A stretch of DNA of 64,000 bases from Devosia sp. (GTDB taxonomy: Bacteria; Pseudomonadota; Alphaproteobacteria; Rhizobiales; Devosiaceae), in the NCBI RefSeq assembly GCF_028290625.1, contig NZ_JAQGJM010000008.1:186001-250000 (forward strand), in the 5' to 3' direction. The notes under the pieces are model-generated. The model was not told the DNA's origin and made no database searches. It saw only the letters and a list, made by a program, of their open reading frames with translations. The translations under genes and the position numbers were made by a program. Below, in pieces: positions 27,455 through 36,043 of this stretch (position 1 is the stretch's first letter; each line of letters begins with the position of its first letter).

Positions 27455-28587
27455 GCCGGGTCTTCGACCGCGACGCGACGGGCCGAGACGCGGTCCCGGA
27501 TCCAGGTCTGGGCGGGGCGCTCGATCCAGCGATAGCTGGCGATGGAGATGGCGATCAGCACGGCAAAGAACGCCACGAAGCCCAGCGGGCTCTGGATCGG
27601 CGCCAGCGGCACGCCGCCCAGCATCACCGCCGAGGCGATGGCGAGCTGCAGCGGGAAATGCCACAGATAGAGCGCATAGGTCAGGTCGCCGATGGGTGAC
27701 AGTTTTTGCCAGAATTTTGCGCCATGGCTTTCGTGCAGGGCGAGGGCGAAAACGGTCAGCGGCACGAGCCCGAGGCGGAAGATCATTTCGACCCACCACC
27801 AGCCGATAATCCCAAGGCTGCTCAGCCAGTTTGACAGTGGGTGGTACCCTGCTTCGACGAGGGCATAGAGCCACAAGGCCACCGTCAGGCCGAACAGCGG
27901 CGTGACCAGCCGCGCCATCCACTGTCGGTCGCGCAGCCGGCGCCAGGCTTCATAAACGACGCCCCCCGCGAAGAAGCCGATAATGCCGCGTCCGAGTGCC
28001 CATTGCGTCTGCATGACCCAAAGGCCGACGATCACTGCGCCAAGCAGAGGCACAATCCAGTGCGGCTTGAGCAGCCGGCAATAAAAGCAGAACAGCACGT
28101 AAAGCAGGATCTCGACGCCGACCGACCATTCAGGGCCATTGAAGGTCCAACCCGGGACGAAATATTGCAAAAACAGCAGGTTGAGCCCGAAATTGGGCCA
28201 GGTGGTGCCACCATAGACGAAGCTGTCATAGCCACGGCTCATCAGGTTGACCTGCAGCAGGGCGACTACGATCAGGGTGATGAAATGCAGCGGATAAAGC
28301 CGCGAGAACCGCGCCAGCCAGAATTTTCCCAGGCCCAGCGATTGCTGGCTGATGGCCTGCCCATACAGCCAGAAGAACACGAAACCTGAGAGCGTGAAGA
28401 AAAACTCCACCGCCAGCCAGCCGTATTGATAGAGCGGGAACAGCAGCTCGTAGAACGGCTGCACGGTGCGGTCGGTGAGCTTGCCACCACCGATCAGATA
28501 CATGTGCTGCCAATGCCAAACCACAACGGCCAGCGCGGCGATGCCACGCGCTGCGTCGAGCGAATGCAGACGTTTGAGTTCAGTCAC
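27451..28587 (-). CDS. Acyltransferase family 3 (OafA/YrhL-like) membrane protein
   Basis: I place the start at GTG 28587 because GAGGA lies seven bases upstream, giving 378 residues. LHSLDAARGIAALAVVVWHW contains the family's R-G-x-A-A-x-x-V-x-x-x-H signature with the catalytic His. About ten membrane helices follow, with FFFTLSGFVFFWLYG and RFSRLYPLHFITL typical of acyltransferase 3. Such proteins transfer acetyl or other acyl groups to exported glycans or lipids. The gene converges on the phosphate transporter gene with a four-base overlap and is divergent from the DUF5054 gene. Confidence 0.9.
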   Translation of the reverse strand: MTELKRLHSLDAARGIAALAVVVWHWQHMYLIGGGKLTDRTVQPFYELLFPLYQYGWLAVEFFFTLSGFVFFWLYGQAISQQSLGLGKFWLARFSRLYPLHFITLIVVALLQVNLMSRGYDSFVYGGTTWPNFGLNLLFLQYFVPGWTFNGPEWSVGVEILLYVLFCFYCRLLKPHWIVPLLGAVIVGLWVMQTQWALGRGIIGFFAGGVVYEAWRRLRDRQWMARLVTPLFGLTVALWLYALVEAGYHPLSNWLSSLGIIGWWWVEMIFRLGLVPLTVFALALHESHGAKFWQKLSPIGDLTYALYLWHFPLQLAIASAVMLGGVPLAPIQSPLGFVAFFAVLIAISIASYRWIERPAQTWIRDRVSARRVAVEDPA

Positions 28588-28648
28588 GCCTACATCCTCG
28601 GGTGTGCTGTACGGTTGGCTAATGGTCGGCGATGGCGCGAGCAAGACC

Positions 28649-28662
28649 AATTTTGCAAAATT
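28649..28662. promoter_or_regulatory. 14-bp perfect palindrome in a divergent promoter region
   Basis: AATTTTGCAAAATT reads the same on both strands. It lies 62 bases upstream of the acyltransferase start, in the gap between divergent genes, and is strikingly AT-rich for this genome. A regulator-binding site is plausible. No factor can be named. Confidence 0.35.
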
Positions 28663-28709
28663 CGCGCGCCTGAGGGTAATGCGTCGCCGGCGGATCGGTT
28701 TCGTATTTA

Positions 28710-28723
28710 TCGCAACGTTGCGA
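28710..28723. promoter_or_regulatory. LacI-type operator candidate upstream of the DUF5054 gene
   Basis: TCGCAACGTTGCGA is a perfect 14-base palindrome with a central CG, the usual form of LacI-family operators. It ends 55 bases before ATG 28779, where a repressor could block transcription. Its half-site TCGCAA resembles the CGCAA motif repeated upstream of the transporter operon at 5796. Confidence 0.5.
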
Positions 28724-28778
28724 CGGCGCCACCAGAATCGCGATAGAGCGGGCGGCAATAGACAGTGCGAGGCGGGCC

Positions 28779-30713
28779 ATGACCGACAAAACCATCCATC
28801 TGGTGTTCAAGACCCATCTCGATATCGGGTTTACCGACCATGCCGAAAAAGTGCGGCGGCAATATCACGAGCAGTTCATTCCGCAGGCGCTCAACACCGC
28901 CGAGCACTTCTATGCCGAGAATCCCGCCGCCCCGGCCTTCGCGTGGACCACGGGCGCCTGGCTGATCTGGGACCATCTCAACAGCCAGGACGCCGCCAAA
29001 GTGGCGCGGCTGGAGCGGGCCATCGAGCGTGGACTGATCGTCTGGCATGGATTGCCCTACACCACCCATACCGAGCTGATGTCGCTGGCTTTGTTCCGCG
29101 CCGGGCTGAGCTATGCGCAGGAGCTGGACCGGCGCTTCGGCAAGACCACGATCGCGGCCAAGATGACCGACGTGCCCGGCCACACGCTGGGCATGGTGCC
29201 GCTGCTGGCGGAGGCGGGGATCAGGTTCCTGCATCTGGGCGTCAATACCGCGAGCCCGGTGCCGGACCTGCCGCCCATTTTCCGCTGGCGCGCGCCCAAT
29301 GGCGACGAGGTCGTGGTGATGTACCAGGCGTCCTATGGCGAAACCGATTTTCCGGCGGGGCCTGAGATTGGGCTGAGCTTTGCCCATACCAACGACAATA
29401 TCGGGCCGCAAAGCGTCGGGCAGACCGTGGAGGCCTATCGGGCGCTCGCGCATGCGCATCCCGGCGTGACGATCAAGGCGTCGACGCTCGATGCGTTCGG
29501 CGCAGCGATGTGGGCGCGTCGGGACGAGTTTCCCGTCATCGATCTGGAGATCGGCGATAGCTGGATCCACGGCGCGGGCAGCGATCCGGTCAAGATCGCA
29601 AAATTCCGGCAGTTGCAGCGGCTCTACGATGGCTATGCGGCGGGCGATCTGACGCCGGAGCGGCTGGCGTTCGGACGCGGGCTGGCCATGGTGGCTGAGC
29701 ACACCTGCGGCGTCGATATCAAGACCTATCTGCGCGACGAGTCGGCCTGGGACCGGCCGGCCTTCGAGACAGCGCGGCAGGCCGATTATCGATTTGCCTA
29801 TGCGGAGGCCTCGTGGGCCGAACAGCGGCACTATATCGATGCGGCGGTTGCAGGGCTTGGGCACGAGGACCGGGGCGAGGCGCAGCGGGCGCTGGCTGAA
29901 CTGGACGTGGGGTCAGTGCCATCGGAGGCGCTTGAGCCAGCGAGCAAACTTCAGGTGGACGGCTGGGTAGTGGCGCTGGACGCCGCGACCGGCGACGTGG
30001 TTTCGATCACGCGGCCGGACGGTGTTGGTCTCACCGGAAGCGATGGCTCACTGCTGGGCTATCGCTACGAGAGCTATGACAGTGCCGAACTACAAAAGCA
30101 TCTCGACAGCTATCTGCAGCACCGGATCGAATGGGCCATTCTGGACCACGACAAGCCGGGACTGCAACACGCCAAGACTGCCCACAATGCGGTGTTTGCG
30201 CCGCGTCTCGCCGGAGTGGCGGGCGCAACCGCGATCGGAACGCTGCCGAGGGAGGCCCATGAGACGCTAGGCGCGCCGCGGCAGGTAGAAATGACAGTGC
30301 GGGCTTTGGATGGGCGACGGATCGAACTGAGCTGGGTCATGCGCGACAAGCCGGCCAATCGGATGCCGGAGGCCAGTTTCATCACGCTGACGCCACAAGG
30401 CAGCGCGGCATGGGACTATCATAAGCTGGGGCTGTGGCAGGATGGGGCGCGGATCGCCCGCAAGGGCGGCGGGCAACTTCAGGCCGTCGCCGCTGTCCGC
30501 AACCAGGCTGGCGACGTTCCACTCACCGCGATCCCACTGGATACGGCACTGGTGGCGCCTGCCACGAGCCCGTTCATGCCGTTCGCAGCCGAACCGCCGG
30601 ACCTGTCGCAAGGCGTGCGATTTAACCTCCACAACAACAAATGGGGCACCAATTTCCCGATGTGGTGGGAAGGCGACTTCAAGAGCCGCATCGTGCTGGA
30701 AATCGGCGACTAG
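28779..30713 (+). CDS. DUF5054 domain protein related to GH38 alpha-mannosidases
   Basis: The 644-residue protein begins IHLVFKTHLDIGFTDHAEKV, in which the H-x-D metal pair of the GH38/57-like barrel is recognisable. Further conserved segments are AFAWTTGAWLIWDHL, MTDVPGHTLGMVPLLAEAGI and GDSWIHGAGSDPVKIAKFRQ. It ends with a beta-rich domain finishing near WGTNFPMWWEGD. No signal peptide is present. Proteins of this group are annotated as DUF5054 and are thought to be glycosidases, but specificity is unknown. The operator-like palindrome upstream supports sugar-controlled expression. Confidence 0.85.
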   Translation: MTDKTIHLVFKTHLDIGFTDHAEKVRRQYHEQFIPQALNTAEHFYAENPAAPAFAWTTGAWLIWDHLNSQDAAKVARLERAIERGLIVWHGLPYTTHTELMSLALFRAGLSYAQELDRRFGKTTIAAKMTDVPGHTLGMVPLLAEAGIRFLHLGVNTASPVPDLPPIFRWRAPNGDEVVVMYQASYGETDFPAGPEIGLSFAHTNDNIGPQSVGQTVEAYRALAHAHPGVTIKASTLDAFGAAMWARRDEFPVIDLEIGDSWIHGAGSDPVKIAKFRQLQRLYDGYAAGDLTPERLAFGRGLAMVAEHTCGVDIKTYLRDESAWDRPAFETARQADYRFAYAEASWAEQRHYIDAAVAGLGHEDRGEAQRALAELDVGSVPSEALEPASKLQVDGWVVALDAATGDVVSITRPDGVGLTGSDGSLLGYRYESYDSAELQKHLDSYLQHRIEWAILDHDKPGLQHAKTAHNAVFAPRLAGVAGATAIGTLPREAHETLGAPRQVEMTVRALDGRRIELSWVMRDKPANRMPEASFITLTPQGSAAWDYHKLGLWQDGARIARKGGGQLQAVAAVRNQAGDVPLTAIPLDTALVAPATSPFMPFAAEPPDLSQGVRFNLHNNKWGTNFPMWWEGDFKSRIVLEIGD

Positions 30714-31717
30714 TAGAACACCGGCTCGGCGGTCAGTCCGATGCCGAAACGCTCGAACACGGCCGCCTTTATCCGCGCGGCCAAGGCCTCGACTTCGGCG
30801 CGGGTGCCGCCGCCGTGGTTGACCAGCACCAGCGCATGGCGTTCGGAAACGCCCACCTGGCCTTCGCGCGCCCCCTTGAGGCCGCATTGCTCGATCAGCC
30901 AGCCGGCGGAGAGTTTCATGCTGCCGTCAGGTTGCGGATAGGCGGGCGCGGCGGGATTGGCAGCACGGACTGTCACGTGGATGTCCGAGGGCACCACGGG
31001 ATTGTGGAAGAACGAACCGACATTACCGATCTTCTTGGGGTCTGGGAGCTTGCTTTGGCGCAGGGCGATGACCTGCTCCATGACGGCGTGGGGCGAGGCG
31101 TCGCTGGGCAGCGTGTTGAGCCCCGCATAGTTGAGGATCGGCGTCCATTGTGTCGGCAGGGCAAAGCGGACGCTGGTGACGATATAGCGGCCCGGTTCGG
31201 CCTTGAAGACGCTCTGGCGATAGGCGAAGCGGCACTCAGCCGCGCTGAAGCTGCGCGATGCCTGGCTCTGCGTATCGAAGGCGGTGAGATTGTCGAAGCG
31301 GTCGGCCAGCTCGAGCCCGTAGGCGCCGATATTCTGCACCGGCGAGGCGCCGACGGTGCCTGGGATCAGCGCCAGGTTCTCAAGTCCGGGCAGGTCATTG
31401 TCGAGCGTCCAGACCACAAAATCGTGCCAGGTCTCACCGGCTGCGGCCTCGACAATATTGTGGCCACCCGCCTGTCCGATCAAGGTTTTGCCCTTGAGCG
31501 CCATCAGCAAGGTCAGGCCATCAAACTGCGGCGACAGGATGACATTGCTGCCACCGCCAAGTACATGCACGGGCAGGCCGTGCGCGCGGGCATGTTCATA
31601 GGCCGCCGCGAGTTCGTCTGGGCTCGTGATGATCGCGCCGAAGCGGGAGCTGGCGGATAGACCAAAACTGTTGGCGGGGGTCAGGTCCATGCCCTGGATC
31701 AGTGAAAATGTGGTCAC
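30710..31717 (-). CDS. murB: UDP-N-acetylenolpyruvoylglucosamine reductase, E. coli type
   Basis: MurB reduces UDP-GlcNAc-enolpyruvate to UDP-MurNAc with NADPH and FAD in peptidoglycan synthesis. The start is GTG 31717 with AGGA upstream, giving 335 residues. The FAD-binding half has LGGGSNVILSPQF and LIPGTVGASPVQNIGAYG. The catalytic parts include AYRQSVFK, the proton-donor Ser in GNVGSFFHNPVV, and the C-terminal Glu in LTAEPVFY. Its motifs and length fit the type I (E. coli-like) enzyme. The gene stands apart from other cell-wall genes and converges on the DUF5054 gene with a four-base overlap. Confidence 0.92.
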   Translation of the reverse strand: MTTFSLIQGMDLTPANSFGLSASSRFGAIITSPDELAAAYEHARAHGLPVHVLGGGSNVILSPQFDGLTLLMALKGKTLIGQAGGHNIVEAAAGETWHDFVVWTLDNDLPGLENLALIPGTVGASPVQNIGAYGLELADRFDNLTAFDTQSQASRSFSAAECRFAYRQSVFKAEPGRYIVTSVRFALPTQWTPILNYAGLNTLPSDASPHAVMEQVIALRQSKLPDPKKIGNVGSFFHNPVVPSDIHVTVRAANPAAPAYPQPDGSMKLSAGWLIEQCGLKGAREGQVGVSERHALVLVNHGGGTRAEVEALAARIKAAVFERFGIGLTAEPVFY

Positions 31718-31834
31718 GCGCGGTCCTGCTGAGCGGCGCCATCACCGCTAATGCGGGATACCGCCGAAATGGTGGCCGCGCAATCGGCAGCGCGAGGTGG
31801 GCCAAACTGTACGGTAGGAGTCACTGATGAAGTC

Positions 31835-31859
31835 GGAACTTCGCTTGAGGATTTTCGTT
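31835..31859 (+). promoter_or_regulatory. EcfG-type (general stress) promoter
   Basis: GGAAC at 31835-31839 and CGTT at 31856-31859 are separated by 16 bases, matching the published alphaproteobacterial EcfG consensus GGAAC-N16/17-CGTT exactly. It lies 41 bases before the ferritin-like gene at 31901, a gene type known in such regulons. Confidence 0.75.
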
Positions 31860-31900
31860 CACTGACCAGCGTCACCCCACTACCACTGGAGTGCAAACAC

Positions 31901-32392
31901 ATGGCTGAAGAAAAAACCCTCGACGACCTCTTTCTCGATACCCTCAAGGACATCTACTACGCCGAAAAGCAGATCGTGAAGAACCTGCCCAAGATGGCCA
32001 AGGCTGCGACCGCGCCGGAGCTCAAGGCCGGTTTCGAGCAGCACGCTGAAGAAACCCAAGGCCATATCGATCGGCTGGAGCAGGTGTTCGAGCTGATCGG
32101 CAAGCCGGCTCGCGGCAAAACCTGCGACGCCATTCTGGGCATTCTGGAAGAAGGCAAGTCCATCATGGAGGACTTCAAGGGCACTGTCGCACTGGACGCC
32201 GGCCTGGTGTCGGCCGCGCAGGCGGTCGAGCACTACGAAATCGCCCGCTATGGCACGCTCAAGACCTGGGCCACCCAGTTGGGCCTGACCGAGGCGGCGG
32301 CTCTGCTCGATGCCACGCTTAAGGAAGAAGTCGCCACCGACAAGAAGCTGACGCAGGTCGCCACTGCTGTCGCCAACCGCAAGGCAGCTTAA
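31901..32392 (+). CDS. Ferritin-like DUF892 (YciE/YciF) protein
   Basis: The 163-residue protein has the DUF892 start (EKTLDDLFLDTLKDIYYAEK) and the two four-helix-bundle metal boxes with acidic/His ligands (FEQHAEETQGHIDRLEQVF; QAVEHYEIARYGTLKTWA). Members form ferritin-like dimers with a di-iron site and are induced under osmotic or general stress. The exact EcfG-type promoter upstream and the hairpin terminator downstream make this a single-gene stress transcript. No export signal is seen. Confidence 0.92.
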   Translation: MAEEKTLDDLFLDTLKDIYYAEKQIVKNLPKMAKAATAPELKAGFEQHAEETQGHIDRLEQVFELIGKPARGKTCDAILGILEEGKSIMEDFKGTVALDAGLVSAAQAVEHYEIARYGTLKTWATQLGLTEAAALLDATLKEEVATDKKLTQVATAVANRKAA

Positions 32393-32400
32393 GTTCATTT

Positions 32401-32429
32401 GGCGCGGAGCAAGCCTCCGCGCCATTTTT
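32401..32429 (+). terminator. Rho-independent terminator of the DUF892 gene
   Basis: Arms GGCGCGGAG (32401-32409) and CTCCGCGCC (32415-32423) flank a five-base loop and are followed by ATTTTT. It begins nine bases after the DUF892 stop. Confidence 0.75.
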
Positions 32430-32449
32430 CCAGTCATGCGACAGGCACA

Positions 32450-32674
32450 ATGCGCAAGAATACGGCAGTGGCAGAAGCCATCAGGCGGACGGCATATTTT
32501 CTATGGGAACACGATGGCCGCCCAGAGGGGCGCAGCTTCCACTATTGGCTGCGCGCCAAGGACATGCATATGCGCCAGATGGCCTATGACCAGTGGCTGG
32601 CCGAAGGCGCGCCACAGGGACGCGCCGTCGCCCATTGGCTGGAAGTCGCCAAGGAAATCGACAAGGACACTTAG
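32450..32674 (+). CDS. DUF2934 domain-containing small protein
   Basis: ATG 32450 gives 74 residues. The segment [20 protein letters not shown] is the DUF2934 signature (helix followed by a W-E-x-x-G-x-P-x-G turn), here duplicated loosely as [20 protein letters not shown]. The function of this family is unknown, but in alphaproteobacteria it is often found with stress genes. It follows the terminator of the DUF892 gene and overlaps the end of the convergent efp gene by four bases. Confidence 0.75.
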   Translation: MRKNTAVAEAIRRTAYFLWEHDGRPEGRSFHYWLRAKDMHMRQMAYDQWLAEGAPQGRAVAHWLEVAKEIDKDT

Positions 32675-33240
32675 TCCTTGGCGCGCTCCACATACGAATT
32701 GTCTTCGGTCAGGATCACGATACGGGTGCCGGCGCCGATATGGGGCGGCACCATGACGCGCAGGCCATTGTCGAGCAGAGCGGGCTTGTAGGACGAGGAT
32801 GCCGTCTGGCCCTTGACCACTGGCTCGGTCTCGACGATTTCGGCGGTGACGCGCTGTGGCAGCGCCAAGGCGATAGCGACGCCCTCGAAGGTCTTGAGAT
32901 AGACCTTCATGCCATCGTGCAGGTACGCCTTGTCGTCGCCGAGCACGTCGGCGCTCACGGTGATCTGGTCGAAGTTTTCCGGGTTCATGAAGTGGAAGCC
33001 TTCGGCGTCGCCATACAGATAATCGTATTCGCGCTCGTCGACATCGGCCTTTTCGACCATCTCGACGGTGCGCCAGCGGCCGACGACCTTCACGCCGTCC
33101 TGGATGCGGCGCATGTTGACGTTGGTGATGGAATTGCCCTTGCCGGGGTGCACGTTCTCGGCTGTCAGCACGATGTGCAGCTTGCCGTCCTGTTCGACGA
33201 CATGGCCCTTGCGCAGCGAGGAGGCGATGACCTTGACCAT
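32671..33240 (-). CDS. efp: Translation elongation factor P
   Basis: EF-P rescues ribosomes stalled at polyproline stretches. The 189-residue protein starts at ATG 33240 behind AAGGAAG and has the KOW-like N-terminal domain, two OB domains and the C-terminal block [20 protein letters not shown]. The modification loop reads HPGKGNS with Lys34 at the tip, the residue that receives beta-lysine in EpmA/EpmB organisms. The genes for those two enzymes are divergently transcribed next to it, so modification is expected. Confidence 0.96.
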   Translation of the reverse strand: MVKVIASSLRKGHVVEQDGKLHIVLTAENVHPGKGNSITNVNMRRIQDGVKVVGRWRTVEMVEKADVDEREYDYLYGDAEGFHFMNPENFDQITVSADVLGDDKAYLHDGMKVYLKTFEGVAIALALPQRVTAEIVETEPVVKGQTASSSYKPALLDNGLRVMVPPHIGAGTRIVILTEDNSYVERAKD

Positions 33241-33379
33241 TATTCTTCCTTGTTCAAGCGGTGGCGGCGGCCTAAAGGAGCGGCAACAGAGACGATCCGG
33301 GCGCACTAATTGGTGTTGGGTGCCCCGATACCTCAATTCCGCCGAAACTGCCAGTCCCGAGCACGAAAGAGCAAAGCTG

Positions 33380-34438
33380 TTGGCCACAATCCCGCAATCG
33401 CCGTGGTGGACGCCTGCGGTTCATGCCGACCGGCGGCCGATCCTTTTGGCGCGCAACTTTATCGAGGCCGCCATCAGGGGGTTTCTGGTGGATCAGGATT
33501 TCCTCATGGTGGACCCGCCCGGGCTGCAGCGCTCGCCCGGCAATGAGACGCATCTGCATGCGTTTTCAACCACTTCCATCGGCAATGATGGGCAGGCCGA
33601 GACGCTATATCTGCATACCTCTCCCGAATTCACCATGAAAAAGCTGCTGGCGGCGGGTGAGCAACGGATCGCGAGCCTCGGCCATGTGTGGCGCAACCGG
33701 GAGCGCGGGCCGCTGCACAGTCCCGAATTCACCATGCTGGAATGGTATCGGGTGGGTGAGGGTTATGAGGCGGTGATGGACGATTGTGCAGCCATGCTGC
33801 GTCTGGCGGCGGCAGGGGCGGGGAGTAGCGTGCTGCGCTATCGCGACCGCGAATGCGATCCGTTTGCCGAGCCTGAGCGGCTGAGCGTGGTGCAAGCCTT
33901 TGAACGCCATGCGGGAATTGACCTGCTGGCGAGCATGGACGCGGATGGCTCCACCGACGCGGAGGCCCTCGCGGCGCAGATGCGCGCGAAGGGGATAAGC
34001 GTGCCCGATGAGTACACGTGGTCCTATCTGTTCAGCCTGGTTTTGACCGAAAAGGTCGAGCCGCAACTGGGGATCGGGCGGGTGACGATTCTCGACGAAT
34101 ATCCCTCGGTTGAGGCGGCGCTGGCGCGAAAATCAGGGCGCGACGGGCGGGTCGCGGAGCGGTTCGAGGTTTATGCCTGCGGGGTCGAGCTCGCCAATGG
34201 GTTTGGCGAATTGACTAACGCGGACGAGCAGCGCCGCCGGTTTGGTCTGGAAATGGATGAGAAGCGGCGGCTCTATGACGAGGCTTATCCCCTCGATGAG
34301 GATTTTCTGGCCGCGCTGGCGATCATGCCCGAGGCGAGTGGGATCGCCATGGGATTTGACCGCGTGGTAATGCTGGCGACGGGCGCGCCGAAAATCGATT
34401 GGGTTATGTGGGCACCCGTGGTGGAGGCAGGGGCATGA
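33380..34438 (+). CDS. epmA: EF-P--(R)-beta-lysine ligase (GenX/PoxA type)
   Basis: EpmA attaches beta-lysine to Lys34 of EF-P and is a class II lysyl-tRNA synthetase catalytic core without the tRNA-binding domain. Motif 2 is visible in [22 protein letters not shown] and motif 3 in [12 protein letters not shown]. The substrate loop follows [20 protein letters not shown]. The start is unsure: TTG 33380 ([10 protein letters not shown]) fits relatives that begin a few residues before SPWWTP, while GTG 33320 is the next upstream option and no ATG is available. It is translationally coupled to epmB. Confidence 0.9.
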   Translation: MATIPQSPWWTPAVHADRRPILLARNFIEAAIRGFLVDQDFLMVDPPGLQRSPGNETHLHAFSTTSIGNDGQAETLYLHTSPEFTMKKLLAAGEQRIASLGHVWRNRERGPLHSPEFTMLEWYRVGEGYEAVMDDCAAMLRLAAAGAGSSVLRYRDRECDPFAEPERLSVVQAFERHAGIDLLASMDADGSTDAEALAAQMRAKGISVPDEYTWSYLFSLVLTEKVEPQLGIGRVTILDEYPSVEAALARKSGRDGRVAERFEVYACGVELANGFGELTNADEQRRRFGLEMDEKRRLYDEAYPLDEDFLAALAIMPEASGIAMGFDRVVMLATGAPKIDWVMWAPVVEAGA

Positions 34439-35493
34439 CGCTGCACCGCGCTATCAAGAGTACCGACGAGCTGGTTGAGGCCGGGCTGATCGAGGTTGGC
34501 GATCGCGACAGCATCGCGGCGGTCACGCAAAAATACGCGCTGTCGATTTCGCCGACGATGGAATCCCTGATCAATCGGGACGATCCCAACGATCCGATCG
34601 CCCGGCAATTCGTGCCCGATCCGCGCGAGCTTGTGACGACGCCGGACGAGCGGGCCGATCCAATTGGCGATCTCGCGCATTCGCCGGTCGAAGGCATCGT
34701 GCACCGTTATCCTGACCGGGTGCTGCTCAAGGCGGTGCATGTGTGCCCGGTCTATTGCCGGTTCTGCTTCCGCCGCGAAATGGTGGGGCCGCAGGGCTTG
34801 GGCACGCTGGCGCCCGAGGCGCTGGAGGCGGCGTTTGGCTATATCGAAAGCCATACCGAGATCTGGGAAGTGATCCTGACCGGCGGCGATCCACTGGTGC
34901 TGTCACCGCGCCGGCTGCGAGCGATGATGGAGCGGCTGGCGCAGATTGCGCATGTGAAGATCGTGCGGTTCCATACCCGGGTGCCCGTCGTGGAGCCGGA
35001 GCGCTGCGATGCCGAGCTGATCGCGGCGCTCAAGTCCTGCGGCAAGCAGGTTTACATCGCGCTGCACGCCAACCATCCGCGCGAGATGGGCGAGGCGGCA
35101 CAGGGTGCCTGTTCGCGGCTGGTGGATGCGGGCATCGTGATGCTCAGCCAGTCGGTGCTGTTGCGCGGCGTCAACGACGATGTCGAGACATTGGCAGCGC
35201 TGATGCGGGCCTTCGTCGAAAACCGGGTGAAGCCGTATTACCTGAACCATCCCGACCTGGCGCCGGGGACATCACATTTCCGGCTGAGCATCGAGGAAGG
35301 CCAGAAGCTAGTCGCGGCACTGCGCGGGACGATATCGGGGCTCTGCCAGCCGACCTATATCCTGGATATTCCGGGGGGATATGGCAAGGCCGACATCGGC
35401 GCGAGCAGTATCGAGGCGCTGCCCGACGGGGGCTACGAAGTCAGCGATTTCCGCGGCGGCGTGCATCAGTACCCGCCGAACCCCTCACCCTGA
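34435..35493 (+). CDS. epmB: EF-P beta-lysylation protein, lysine 2,3-aminomutase family
   Basis: EpmB converts (S)-alpha-lysine to (R)-beta-lysine using radical SAM and PLP chemistry. ATG 34435 overlaps the epmA stop (ATGA), giving 352 residues. The iron-sulfur motif is Cys104-x3-Cys108-x2-Cys111 in HVCPVYCRFCF, followed by the aminomutase segment EVILTGGDPLVLSPRRL and the PLP region with SGLCQPTYILDIPGGYGKA. Length and neighbours (epmA, efp) distinguish it from catabolic KamA. Confidence 0.93.
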   Translation: MTLHRAIKSTDELVEAGLIEVGDRDSIAAVTQKYALSISPTMESLINRDDPNDPIARQFVPDPRELVTTPDERADPIGDLAHSPVEGIVHRYPDRVLLKAVHVCPVYCRFCFRREMVGPQGLGTLAPEALEAAFGYIESHTEIWEVILTGGDPLVLSPRRLRAMMERLAQIAHVKIVRFHTRVPVVEPERCDAELIAALKSCGKQVYIALHANHPREMGEAAQGACSRLVDAGIVMLSQSVLLRGVNDDVETLAALMRAFVENRVKPYYLNHPDLAPGTSHFRLSIEEGQKLVAALRGTISGLCQPTYILDIPGGYGKADIGASSIEALPDGGYEVSDFRGGVHQYPPNPSP

Positions 35494-35641
35494 CCCTCCG
35501 CTGAACGCGTCGAGTCTGTCCCTCTCCCACAAGGGGCGAGGGAGGACGACTGTGAACTCTCGGCTCCACCCCTTCTGCCCATCCACGGAGCCCCCTTCTC
35601 CCCTCGTGGGAGAAGGTGCCCGAAGGGCGGATGAGGGGGCT
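35482..35641. repeat. Intergenic palindromic repeat, family D (copy 1)
   Basis: Just after epmB the DNA carries CTTCTCCCCTCGTGGGAGAA followed by GGTGCCCGAAGGGCGGATGAGGG. This block is nearly the reverse complement of one at 45955-45999. A second GAGGG/CCCTC hairpin lies to its left. It probably helps end epmAB transcription. Confidence 0.65.
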
Positions 35642-35698
35642 CCTTACCCAATGTCACTTAGCTCTTGCGCTAACTATTGCACTCTGATACTTAGCTTT

Positions 35699-36043
35699 AT
35701 GGCTCAGCAATCACACCAACTCGACGGCATTTTCCAGGCTCTCGCCGATCCCACCCGCCGCGCGGTGCTGGGACGGTTGGGGCAGGGGCCGGCCAGTATC
35801 AGCGATCTGGCCAAACCCTTCGACATGGCGCTGCCGTCGTTCATGAAGCACATCCATTCTCTGGAAGGCAGCGGGCTGATCCAGACCCGCAAGGAAGGTC
35901 GCGTGCGCACTTGCGCCATCGACAAGCAGCGCTTTGCCACGATCGAGACCTGGTTGAGCGACCAGCGCGCTCTGTGGGAGGGACGCACCGACCGGTTGGA
36001 ACAATTCGTGCTCAAGACGCAAGACAAGGAGACACAAAAATGA
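35699..36043 (+). CDS. ArsR-family transcriptional regulator
   Basis: ATG 35699 gives 114 residues with a winged helix: LDGIFQALADPTRRAVLGRL (helices 1-2) and SISDLAKPFDMALPSFMKHI (HTH), then a wing GLIQTRKEGRVRTCAI. No metal-binding Cys pair is present. This version is the one commonly paired with an AHSA1/SRPBCC gene, as here, where its stop overlaps the ATG of the next gene. An in-frame ATG at 35651 would add 16 residues but lacks support. Confidence 0.9.
   Translation: MAQQSHQLDGIFQALADPTRRAVLGRLGQGPASISDLAKPFDMALPSFMKHIHSLEGSGLIQTRKEGRVRTCAIDKQRFATIETWLSDQRALWEGRTDRLEQFVLKTQDKETQK

Noticed and set aside
32399..32449. Longer start (TTG 32399) for the DUF2934 gene
   Set aside because: It would run through the terminator hairpin of the preceding gene. 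ATG 32450 gives a protein of normal family size.
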